Below are positions 1-5,249 of a DNA stretch of 6,194 nucleotides, piece after piece (position 1 is the stretch's first letter; each line of letters opens with the position of its first letter). The DNA is taken from positions 1 through 6,194 of the forward strand of contig URTC01000106.1 in NCBI GenBank assembly GCA_900550765.1, read 5' to 3'. Both the position numbers and the translations under genes were made by a program. The DNA comes from an uncultured Clostridia bacterium (GTDB lineage Bacteria > Bacillota > Clostridia > Christensenellales > QALW01). Below the pieces are notes generated by a model. It had not been told where the DNA came from and ran no database searches. It worked only from the letters and a program-made list of their open reading frames with translations.

Positions 1-111
1 CAGTTATACACGGTATATCATCCTACAAGTTTTGTTGGCTTTTATTCGGTAGGACCTGATGCACAGGGCAGAAAATTTACAGCTGTGTGGCAAAGCTGGT
101 CTGGTATGTAA
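1..111 (+). CDS. C-terminal end of an unidentified protein (partial)
   Basis: An open frame enters from the left edge and ends at TAA (109-111), giving the last 36 residues. The tail is rich in aromatic residues, with VGFYSVGPDAQGR followed by a Trp-containing end (AVWQSWSGM). I do not recognise the family. The composition would suit the last strands of an extracellular or beta-rich domain, but that is only an impression. No terminator hairpin is visible between its stop and the next promoter at 118. The coding call rests on the open frame reaching the edge and on the same strand and spacing as the next gene. Moderate confidence that it is coding; no functional claim. Confidence 0.5.
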   Translation, partial: QLYTVYHPTSFVGFYSVGPDAQGRKFTAVWQSWSGM

Positions 112-117
112 GCAGGA

Positions 118-146
118 TTGACAGATGAGGTATCTTATGATAGCAT
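118..146 (+). promoter_or_regulatory. Sigma-A-type promoter of the cysteine desulfurase gene
   Basis: A perfect -35 hexamer TTGACA (118-123) is followed by a 17-bp spacer and the -10 hexamer TAGCAT (141-146, 4 of 6 matches). An extended -10 TG sits one base upstream of the hexamer (138-139). Transcription would start near 152-154, leaving a leader of about 20 nt that contains the ribosome binding site (AAAGGAGA, 160-167). The TTG of this -35 box is also the first possible start codon of the long reading frame. The promoter therefore argues that translation starts at ATG 172. Seen in sequence; activity is inferred. Confidence 0.65.
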
Positions 147-171
147 GTTAGAAAAACATAAAGGAGAATAT

Positions 172-1314
172 ATGATATACGCAGATTATGCTTCTACTAC
201 GCCGTTGGATCCGGAAGTGCTTAAGAGGATGGAGCCGTATTTTTCCGGTTATTTTGGTAATGGAAGCAGTGTGCATACTTTTGGCCGGGAGGCGGCTGCG
301 GCAGTAGAGAGAGCAAGAAGCCAGATTGCGCAGGTGCTGGGAGCAGAGAAAAATGAAATTTATTTTACTTCCGGCGGTACCGAAAGCGATAATTGGGCTA
401 TTTGGGGAACCACACAAAAAAACAAACAAAAAGGACGGCATATTATAACTTCGCAGATCGAGCATCCCGCGGTTTTAAATACTTGTAAAGCTCTTGAGGA
501 AGATGGGTTTTCCGTTACGTATCTGCCGGTGGATATCTTTGGACGCGTTCATGTGGAGCAGGTGGAAAAGGCAATTACGCCCCAAACCATTTTGATCTCG
601 ATTATGGCGGCAAATAATGAAATCGGTACACTGCAGCCGATTGCGGAAATCGGAGCTTTGGCTGCAGAATATGGAATTCCTTTTCATACCGATGCCGTGC
701 AGGCAGCTGGAAGTATGGCGATTGCGGTAAAAACACAAGCGATTACCATGCTTTCGCTTTCCGCGCATAAGTTTTTCGGTCCTAAAGGAGCAGGAGCACT
801 GTATATTAGGGAGGGGCACGCAATACAAAACCTGATGCAGGGCGGTGCACAGGAGCGAGACAGGCGTCCTGGAACACTGAACGTTCCCGGTATTGTGGGA
901 ATGGGATATGCACTTGAAAAGCAATATGCCGAAAGAGAAAAACGCGGTGCTGCGGCGCTTTCTGCAGCAGAACATATAAAAAGACAAGTGTTTCGGGGAC
1001 TGGAAGACGTGTTTTTGAATGGCCATCCTGAGGAACGACTGCCGGGAAATCTGAATTTCAGCTTTCGGGGAGTGCAGGCAGAGAGTCTGCTTTTGCTGCT
1101 GGATCTTTGCGGTATTGCCTGTTCTGCGGGTGCTGCCTGTTCCGCCGGTGCTGTAAAAGCCTCCCATGTGCTTATGGCTTTAAAAAAAGATGAAGCTTAT
1201 GCTAAAAGCGCGCTGCGTATTACAGTAAGCCATCAAACTACAATACAGGAGGCGGAACAAATCGGAAAAGCTATTGTTGAAAATGTAAAAAAAATTCGAG
1301 GATTATCCCTTTAA
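172..1314 (+). CDS. nifS: Cysteine desulfurase, group I (NifS/IscS family)
   Basis: A cytosolic PLP-dependent enzyme of 380 aa that takes sulfur from L-cysteine, releases alanine and carries a persulfide for Fe-S cluster assembly or tRNA thiolation. Visible motifs: the N-terminal DYASTTPLDPEV, His98 in the QIEHPAV motif that stacks on PLP, Asp174 and Gln177 in HTDAVQAAG, the PLP lysine Lys200 in SAHKFFGPKGAGAL, and the catalytic Cys323 in the AACSAG loop. That loop is the long SSGSACSSG type of group I, not the RxGHHCA type of SufS. Cys313 and Cys317 lie in the same stretch. Start: ATG 172 has AAAGGAGA 4-5 nt upstream and gives the usual MIYADYA beginning. A TTG at 118 would add 18 residues but is part of the promoter. 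It has its own promoter and terminator, so it is probably transcribed alone; no iscR, iscU, thiI or mnmA is adjacent. The family is certain, the exact sulfur acceptor unknown. Confidence 0.95.
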   Translation: MIYADYASTTPLDPEVLKRMEPYFSGYFGNGSSVHTFGREAAAAVERARSQIAQVLGAEKNEIYFTSGGTESDNWAIWGTTQKNKQKGRHIITSQIEHPAVLNTCKALEEDGFSVTYLPVDIFGRVHVEQVEKAITPQTILISIMAANNEIGTLQPIAEIGALAAEYGIPFHTDAVQAAGSMAIAVKTQAITMLSLSAHKFFGPKGAGALYIREGHAIQNLMQGGAQERDRRPGTLNVPGIVGMGYALEKQYAEREKRGAAALSAAEHIKRQVFRGLEDVFLNGHPEERLPGNLNFSFRGVQAESLLLLLDLCGIACSAGAACSAGAVKASHVLMALKKDEAYAKSALRITVSHQTTIQEAEQIGKAIVENVKKIRGLSL

Positions 1315-1318
1315 AAAG

Positions 1319-1357
1319 AAAAGCTGCTGAAAATTTCCAGCAGCTTTTTTGTTTTTT
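1319..1357 (+). terminator. Rho-independent terminator after the cysteine desulfurase gene
   Basis: Perfect 11-bp stem: AAAAGCTGCTG (1319-1329) pairs with CAGCAGCTTTT (1338-1348) around an 8-nt loop. It is followed by T residues to 1350 and a second T run (1352-1357). It begins 5 nt after the desulfurase stop. The A-rich left flank (1313-1322) would also give a U tract on the opposite strand, so it could work in both directions, although no convergent gene is present. Confidence 0.93.
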
Positions 1358-1418
1358 GGAGCCATAAAAAACAGATTTAAGGAGATAATAGAGTTATAAA
1401 TTTGAAAAAGGTGAAAGT

Positions 1419-1871
1419 ATGGAAAGAGCCAGCAGTTATATCGGGACGGACATCTATTGCGGCGGAAAGATCATTGGTCAGATAACGGACTTTTTGATAG
1501 ATGTACCTAAAAAATGTATCAGCGGTATTACTTGTATCAGTAATACCGGAATTATAAGAAGCCGATTTTTTGTTACGAAAGAAGGAATTCGCCATCTTGA
1601 CCGCAACGGCGTTGTGATCGATAAAAAACACATAAAATACAGGAGGGAATTTCATGAAGAATATGCTAAAAGCGGGTTTGGCATTTCTCGGGATGCTGAT
1701 TTTTTTACCGGCAGCGTTGGCGATATTTATTTTGACCCTTCTACACTTGATATTTCCAGTGTAAGCGTAAAACGTGGTTTTTTGGATGATTTGATCTTTG
1801 GGCGTGATATTGTTGATATTCATGACATTTCCATGACCGACAGGGGTCTTATTATAATTAACAGAGAATAG
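1419..1871 (+). CDS. PRC-barrel domain protein (YlmC/YmxH-like)
   Basis: A 150-aa protein with two PRC-barrel-like units. The first covers about residues 6-70 (GTDIY-x-GGKIIGQITDFLIDV, then a strand-turn-strand ending in VVIDKKHI). The second covers about 96-148 (TGSVGDIYFDPSTLDISSVSV, then FGRDIVDI and a final MTDRGLIII). The 'identity of a setting, then a strand of G-x-V/I-x-D' pattern is typical of PRC-barrel folds. Clostridia often carry such a gene beside the AI-2E transporter and alaS; YlmC/YmxH relatives are linked to sporulation, but the biochemical role is unknown. No signal peptide or membrane segment is seen. AAAGGTGA (1407-1414) sits 4 nt before ATG 1419. A -10-like GATAAT (1384-1389) lies upstream, but I see no convincing -35. 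The next small gene follows after 11 nt, so they are probably cotranscribed. Confidence 0.8.
   Translation: MERASSYIGTDIYCGGKIIGQITDFLIDVPKKCISGITCISNTGIIRSRFFVTKEGIRHLDRNGVVIDKKHIKYRREFHEEYAKSGFGISRDADFFTGSVGDIYFDPSTLDISSVSVKRGFLDDLIFGRDIVDIHDISMTDRGLIIINRE
1523..1548 (+). repeat. Perfect 10-bp inverted repeat inside the PRC-barrel gene
   Basis: CGGTATTACT (1523-1532) and AGTAATACCG (1539-1548) pair exactly around the 6-nt loop TGTATC. The loop lies in a second copy of TGTATCAG (1515-1522 and 1533-1540). It is intragenic, codes for GITCISNTG, and has no T tract after it. A role in mRNA is possible but nothing supports it beyond the symmetry. Confidence 0.55.
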
Positions 1872-1876
1872 GAGGT
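1870..1876 (+). promoter_or_regulatory. Ribosome binding site supporting the 48-codon gene
   Basis: A full AGGAGGT overlaps the TAG stop of the PRC-barrel gene and lies 6 nt before ATG 1883. This near-perfect Shine-Dalgarno at ideal spacing is the main reason to accept the very short downstream gene as real. Confidence 0.85.
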
Positions 1877-1882
1877 AGAAAG

Positions 1883-2029
1883 ATGAAAGCAATCGGAACA
1901 GGTGTAATGGTAGCGGCCGGAATGGCGGCTGGTGTAGTTGCAGGAGCATATTTAGCAATGAATAAACCTTGTGTTCGCAAAATTTACCGCTATGGTAAAA
2001 GAGCTGCCAAACAGATGCTGAATATGTAA
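1883..2029 (+). CDS. Small membrane protein with cationic tail, 48 aa (YtxH-like in style)
   Basis: A 48-residue frame runs from ATG 1883 to TAA 2027-2029. Residues 4-26 are a Gly/Ala/Val-rich hydrophobic stretch (IGTGVMVAAGMAAGVVAGAY) able to span a membrane. It contains small-residue GxxxG-like spacings. Residues 28-44 form a basic tail (NKPCVRKIYRYGKRAAK), which by the positive-inside rule would stay cytoplasmic. This glycine-rich helix plus short basic tail resembles short YtxH-like proteins of Firmicutes, but I cannot assign a family with certainty. A perfect AGGAGGT lies 6 nt upstream. It sits between a PRC-barrel gene and a membrane transporter gene, with gaps of 11 and 41 nt, so it is likely in the same transcript. 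Function unknown. Coding status is well supported by the ribosome binding site and composition. Confidence 0.75.
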   Translation: MKAIGTGVMVAAGMAAGVVAGAYLAMNKPCVRKIYRYGKRAAKQMLNM

Positions 2030-2037
2030 AACAGACA

Positions 2038-2050
2038 GGGGCATAGCCCC
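2038..2050 (+). other. Short GC-rich hairpin in the gap before the transporter gene
   Basis: GGGGC (2038-2042) and GCCCC (2046-2050) form a 5-bp all-GC stem with a 3-nt ATA loop, 9 nt after the stop of the small gene and 7 nt before GGGAGGTG (2058-2065), the ribosome binding site of the transporter gene. No T tract follows, so it is not a standard terminator. It may protect or mark an mRNA end within the cluster. Role inferred only. Confidence 0.45.
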
Positions 2051-2070
2051 TTACATAGGGAGGTGCTTTT

Positions 2071-3114
2071 ATGAGTATTGGGAAACGTATTGTGCTTTTT
2101 CTTCTTACGGCCGTTTTGATAACGGTTTTTATTCTGTATTTTGGCCAAACCCTCTTGGAAGTACTGACTCCCATTTTACTTGCGGCCATTCAGGCATATT
2201 TATTTTTACCGTTTATAAAACCTCTTGAAAAACGAACCAATCGTAGCGCGGCGATTATTCTGGGATTTGCCATTCTTACGGTGGTAAATATTGCTGCGCT
2301 TGTTATTTTGGTTCCTGTATTCGTAGAACAGATCAAAGCATTTTCTATCGTGGTGCCGCAGTATATAGAAAATATCAGTGTTTTAATAGAACAATATACG
2401 CAGCCGGTCTCATCATTGGGAATCAATTTGGAAAATTTTACTTTAACCGGTGGTATTGCCAAGGGAATTGAGGATACGCTGGCATCCTTTTCACCGGCTA
2501 TGATTATTTCGATTGTAACTACGTCTTTTTTAATTCCCGTTATTATGTATTATATGCTGAAGGACCGTGAAAAAATTAAACGCATTATGTTATTTTTAAT
2601 GCCGGAAAATATTCGTACGCCTGCATTTTTTATGTTTAAAAATATCAATCGTCAGCTGCGCGATTATATTATGGGAGAATTTATGATTATTCTTCTTGTC
2701 AGCGCACTGATGGCACTGGCACTGGCCTTGTTTGGATTTGAGTATTGGTTGATTTTAGGCATTATTATGGGAATTTTAAATATCATACCGTATATCGGGC
2801 CGGTACTGGGGAGTGTACCAATTCTGTTGATCGCTGCAATTTCCGGATGGGATCGTTTTTGGCTGGCGCTTATTTTGATTGTTGTGGTGCAGCAGATCGA
2901 TAATTTAGTAATTCAGCCGCATATTATTGCCAACAGTGTAAAAATCCATCCGGTGATTGTTTTAGTGTGTGTGATTGCGGGAAACAGCATAGGAAATTTG
3001 ATCGGAATGGTTCTGGCAATACCGGCATATATCATTCTGCGCATTATGTTTAAAGAATTTTACAAATATTTCACCGAACGTAAACGAAATTTTCCTCAGT
3101 TGACCCGAATATGA
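2071..3114 (+). CDS. AI-2E family transporter (PF01594-type membrane protein)
   Basis: A 347-aa integral membrane protein of the AI-2E exporter / PerM superfamily. The name comes from TqsA, linked to autoinducer-2 export; other members export ions such as Na+, so the substrate here is unknown. Hydrophobic spans are seen near residues 7-24, 27-49, 60-84, 141-163, 202-222, 226-256, 262-275 and 295-328. The long soluble segment at about 85-140 is usual for the family. Diagnostic motifs: [10 protein letters not shown] (159-168), [14 protein letters not shown] (237-250) and [21 protein letters not shown] (274-294). The length is normal. GGGAGGTG (2058-2065) lies 5 nt before ATG 2071. In Bacillus subtilis the relative yrrI stands next to alaS and yrzL. 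Here the ireB/yrzL homologue follows after 61 nt but alaS is absent. Confidence 0.92.
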   Translation: MSIGKRIVLFLLTAVLITVFILYFGQTLLEVLTPILLAAIQAYLFLPFIKPLEKRTNRSAAIILGFAILTVVNIAALVILVPVFVEQIKAFSIVVPQYIENISVLIEQYTQPVSSLGINLENFTLTGGIAKGIEDTLASFSPAMIISIVTTSFLIPVIMYYMLKDREKIKRIMLFLMPENIRTPAFFMFKNINRQLRDYIMGEFMIILLVSALMALALALFGFEYWLILGIIMGILNIIPYIGPVLGSVPILLIAAISGWDRFWLALILIVVVQQIDNLVIQPHIIANSVKIHPVIVLVCVIAGNSIGNLIGMVLAIPAYIILRIMFKEFYKYFTERKRNFPQLTRI

Positions 3115-3116
3115 GC

Positions 3117-3145
3117 TTGCTTTGTATGGAAAAATATACTATAAT
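3117..3145 (+). promoter_or_regulatory. Probable sigma-A promoter for the ireB-ruvX-DUF1292 operon
   Basis: A perfect TATAAT (3140-3145) is preceded, at an exact 17-bp spacing, by TTGCTT (3117-3122), a 3-of-6 match to the -35 consensus. Transcription would start near 3152, giving a leader of about 24 nt with AAGGAGG (3163-3169) before ATG 3176. It lies directly after the transporter stop (3112-3114), so the trio can be expressed separately from the upstream membrane genes. Seen in sequence; strength is inferred. Confidence 0.6.
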
Positions 3146-3175
3146 TATACTGAGCAGTTGATAAGGAGGCTTTAT

Positions 3176-3427
3176 ATGGCAAATATCAATGATACAATGA
3201 AGTATAGCCGCCCTTCGGAAAATGCGCAGATCAAAGACATTCTTTTGAATGTATATGCCGCGCTGCAGGAAAAAGGCTATGACCCTGTGAATCAGATTGT
3301 GGGTTATATTCTTTCGGGAGATCCCACTTATATAACCGGATATAATAATGCGCGGAATCTGATTCGTCGGGTGGAGCGGGATGAGATCTTGGAGGAGCTT
3401 GTAAAAAGCTATATTGAAAACTGCTGA
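3176..3427 (+). CDS. ireB: IreB family regulatory phosphoprotein (UPF0297 / YrzL)
   Basis: An 83-aa cytosolic protein. In Enterococcus faecalis IreB is a small dimeric protein phosphorylated on N-terminal threonines by the PASTA Ser/Thr kinase IreK, and it affects cephalosporin resistance. The family signature is complete: NDTMKYS near the start, EIKDIL-like helix ([20 protein letters not shown], 18-37), [16 protein letters not shown] (39-54), [21 protein letters not shown] (59-79). Thr7 is kept in the N-terminal segment and is the natural candidate phosphosite. Start: ATG 3176 with AAGGAGG 6 nt upstream. An earlier TTG (3122) would add 18 atypical residues and lies inside the promoter, so it is rejected. 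Its TGA overlaps the ATG of ruvX by one base, implying translational coupling. Confidence 0.93.
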   Translation: MANINDTMKYSRPSENAQIKDILLNVYAALQEKGYDPVNQIVGYILSGDPTYITGYNNARNLIRRVERDEILEELVKSYIENC

Positions 3428-3849
3428 TGACCTATTTGGGGCTTGATATCGGTGATAGGCGTATAGGCATAGCGGTGAGCACCGGCGGCATTTTGGCCGG
3501 CGGCTTAGAAACTTATACCCGAACGTCACTGAAAAACGATGTGCTACATATTATAATGCTTGTAAAAATGTATCAAGCAGACAGAATCATTGTCGGTCTG
3601 CCGAAGCATTTAAATGGACAGGAACATGTGCAGGCGGAAAAAAACGAGGAGCTTTGCTGTGCTCTTCGCGCTGAGGGTTGCCGGATTGAATATATGGATG
3701 AGCGGCTGACGTCCGCCGCAGCGGAAAGAGTAATGCTGGAAGCGGATCTTTCAAGAAAAAAAAGAAAACAGAATATTGATAAATTGGCAGCGGTTATTAT
3801 TTTGCAGGATTATTTGGATCGTAAAAATAACAGAGAAGGAATTTTATAA
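3427..3849 (+). CDS. ruvX: RuvX/YqgF family: putative Holliday junction resolvase / pre-16S rRNA nuclease
   Basis: A 140-aa RNase H-fold protein of usual length. YqgF in E. coli is needed for 5' maturation of 16S rRNA, and the Mycobacterium RuvX cleaves Holliday junctions; which role applies here cannot be read from sequence. Acidic active-site residues are visible: Asp7 in GLDIGDRRIGIAVS (5-18), Glu92 in the DERLTS motif (91-96), and Asp118 in NIDKLAAVIILQDYL (116-130). The GLPKHLNGQ loop (57-65) is also typical. ATG 3427 overlaps the ireB stop codon (TGATG), so no separate long leader exists and translation is probably coupled. The DUF1292 gene follows 2 nt after its TAA. The order ireB-ruvX-DUF1292 is strongly conserved in Firmicutes. 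Confidence 0.94.
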   Translation: MTYLGLDIGDRRIGIAVSTGGILAGGLETYTRTSLKNDVLHIIMLVKMYQADRIIVGLPKHLNGQEHVQAEKNEELCCALRAEGCRIEYMDERLTSAAAERVMLEADLSRKKRKQNIDKLAAVIILQDYLDRKNNREGIL

Positions 3850-3851
3850 AG

Positions 3852-4121
3852 ATGAGTGAAATAGAAGAGAATATTGTTGTAACTTTAGTAGACGAAAATG
3901 ATGAGAGCTTTGATGCGGAGCTGCTTGATAGTATTCAATACGACGGGCGTATTTATAATTTATTTATTCCTGTGGAAGAAAAAGACAAGGAAGAACCCCA
4001 GGTGATTATTTTAGAGTATAAAGAAGAGGGCGAAGATATTATTTTGCTGCCGGTAGAAAATGAGGTTCTTCTTGAAGAAATTTGGCAGGCGTATTATGAA
4101 CTTGATGCGGAGGATGAATGA
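3852..4121 (+). CDS. yrzB: DUF1292 protein (UPF0473 / YrzB)
   Basis: An 89-aa, strongly acidic cytosolic protein with the DUF1292 pattern: a beta-rich N-terminal part (NIVVTLVDENDESFDAELLD), a Y-D-G-R-x-Y-N segment (about 29-35), then ILEYKEEGEDIILLPVENE (53-71) and a C-terminal helix EEIWQAYYEL. The family's function is unknown. Its identification is helped by position, since it normally follows ruvX. The ribosome binding site is AGAAGGA (3834-3840), 11 nt before ATG 3852, slightly long. Only 2 nt separate it from the ruvX stop, so coupling may help. It is the last gene before a terminator-like hairpin. In relatives a fur, mltG or rnj-type gene often follows; here a dGTPase-like gene does. 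Confidence 0.9.
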   Translation: MSEIEENIVVTLVDENDESFDAELLDSIQYDGRIYNLFIPVEEKDKEEPQVIILEYKEEGEDIILLPVENEVLLEEIWQAYYELDAEDE

Positions 4122-4160
4122 TTTTTTTCTGTCAGTTTTATTAAAAATAAAGGATTTTTT

Positions 4161-4209
4161 CGTCTTTTGCAGAATTACTTAAAAGTAAGCGGGTAAAAGA
4201 CGTTTTTTT
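4161..4209 (+). terminator. Intrinsic terminator or leader attenuator between DUF1292 and the dgt-like gene
   Basis: CGTCTTTT (4161-4168) pairs perfectly with AAAAGACG (4195-4202), extendable by a G-T and a C-G pair. Seven T residues follow directly (4203-4209). Inside lies a second inverted repeat, TTACTT (4175-4180) and AAGTAA (4183-4188). The hairpin plus T tract fits rho-independent termination of the ireB operon. However, the T tract ends only 14 nt before the next start codon, so it could also be part of the dgt leader. The rest of the 102-nt gap (4122-4160) is AT-rich and holds no gene I can support. Confidence 0.75.
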
Positions 4210-4223
4210 GTAAAGGCGGTCTT

Positions 4224-5222
4224 ATGAGAATAGAATGTGAAATATATGTACAGCTGTATTTGTCTCCTTACGCGGCAAAAGCGAAGGAAAGCAAAGGCAG
4301 AGAAAGACCGGAGGAGGAGTGTGCCCTTCGTACTGTATATCAGCGGGATCGCGATAGAATCATATATTGTAAATCTTTCCGGAGGCTGAAGCATAAAACC
4401 CAGGTGTTTCTTTCTCCTGAGGGGGATCATTATCGTACCAGGCTTACCCATACCCTTGAAGTGAGCCAGATTGCGCGTACGGCGGCAAGGGCCCTCAAAT
4501 TGAATGAGGACCTTACCGAAGCGATTGCCATGGGGCACGATATCGGACATACACCGTTCGGACATGCGGGAGAAAGAGTATTAAATGAGATTTGTTCTAT
4601 GGGCTTTCAACATAATGTGCAAAGCCGCCGGGTGGTAGAAAAGTTAGAAAACGGGACAGGCCTTAACCTGACTTGGGAAGTGCGTGACGGGATTGAGAAC
4701 CATACAAGCCGCTCAAAACCGGCAACGCTTGAAGGGCAGATTGTATCGTATGCAGATAGAATTGCTTACATAAAACATGATATTGATGATGCGGTTCGTG
4801 CTGGTATACTGACCGAGGCGGATCTGCCGTTTCGGTCGAATATGATATTGGGAACGACGCACTCGGCCAGAATTAATACGCTGATTACGGATTTGGTAAA
4901 AAACAGTATGGATCAGCCGGTTATTTCTATGTCTCCGCAGATCTATGAAGTAATGAATGAATTGCGGGATTATATGTTTCAGAATATTTATCATATTAAA
5001 AGCTCGGCAAAAACAGAAGAATTAAAAGCCGAGGGCATTATCAGAAACCTATTTGCAGCTTATTGCCGTGACCCTTTGCTTTTGCCCCAGAATATGCAGC
5101 CGGCGCTGAAAGAATATGGCGTAGAGCAGGCGGTGTGTGATTATATTGCCGGCATGAGCGATCGGTATGCGCTGAAGGAATATCAAAAGCTTTTTATTCC
5201 TCGTTCCTGGCAGGAAAATTGA
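4224..5222 (+). CDS. dgt: dGTPase-like HD-domain dNTP triphosphohydrolase
   Basis: A 332-aa cytosolic enzyme of the short deoxyguanosinetriphosphate triphosphohydrolase-like family, which cleaves dNTPs to nucleoside and triphosphate and so shapes dNTP pools. The metal site H...HD...D is complete: His76 in YRTRLTHTLEVSQIAR, His105-Asp106 in GHDIGHTPFGHAGE (104-117, with His109 and His114), and Asp178 in SYADRIAYIKHDIDDA (175-190). The N-terminal signature LSPYAAKA (13-20) and RDRDRIIYCKSFRRLKHKTQ (41-60) match the family. Actual dNTP preference and allosteric control cannot be told. ATG 4224 is preceded by AAAGGCGG (4212-4219), a moderate ribosome binding site, and gives the usual N terminus. 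dnaG starts 27 nt downstream, the common clostridial dgt-dnaG-rpoD arrangement, and the two are probably cotranscribed. Two in-frame TGA codons (5220 and 5232) end it. Confidence 0.92.
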   Translation: MRIECEIYVQLYLSPYAAKAKESKGRERPEEECALRTVYQRDRDRIIYCKSFRRLKHKTQVFLSPEGDHYRTRLTHTLEVSQIARTAARALKLNEDLTEAIAMGHDIGHTPFGHAGERVLNEICSMGFQHNVQSRRVVEKLENGTGLNLTWEVRDGIENHTSRSKPATLEGQIVSYADRIAYIKHDIDDAVRAGILTEADLPFRSNMILGTTHSARINTLITDLVKNSMDQPVISMSPQIYEVMNELRDYMFQNIYHIKSSAKTEELKAEGIIRNLFAAYCRDPLLLPQNMQPALKEYGVEQAVCDYIAGMSDRYALKEYQKLFIPRSWQEN

Positions 5223-5249
5223 GAGCTGCGGTGAAAAGGAAGAAAATCG

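Noticed and set aside
475..1167. 230-codon open frame on the minus strand
   Set aside because: It lies wholly opposite the well-supported cysteine desulfurase gene, has no recognisable domain, and its composition (many Cys, Arg, Ser, His) is what antisense reading of this gene would give.
1377..2189. 270-codon open frame on the minus strand
   Set aside because: It runs antisense to the PRC-barrel gene, the small membrane gene and the transporter start, all with good ribosome binding sites. Its protein shows no family motif.
3122..3175. TTG start that would extend IreB by 18 residues
   Set aside because: The extension overlaps the TATAAT promoter box, is unlike the family N terminus, and ATG 3176 has an ideal AAGGAGG.
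3482..3502. Repeated CCGGCGG in ruvX
   Set aside because: It is a short direct repeat explained by Gly-Gly codons in the TGGILAGG segment and shows no wider pattern.
3071..3529. 152-codon open frame on the minus strand
   Set aside because: It is antisense to ireB and the start of ruvX, both strongly identified, and shows no motif.
4179..4565. 128-codon minus-strand frame over the start of the dgt-like gene
   Set aside because: It mirrors conserved HD-domain codons on the other strand, and its start side overlaps the hairpin region. No motif is seen.
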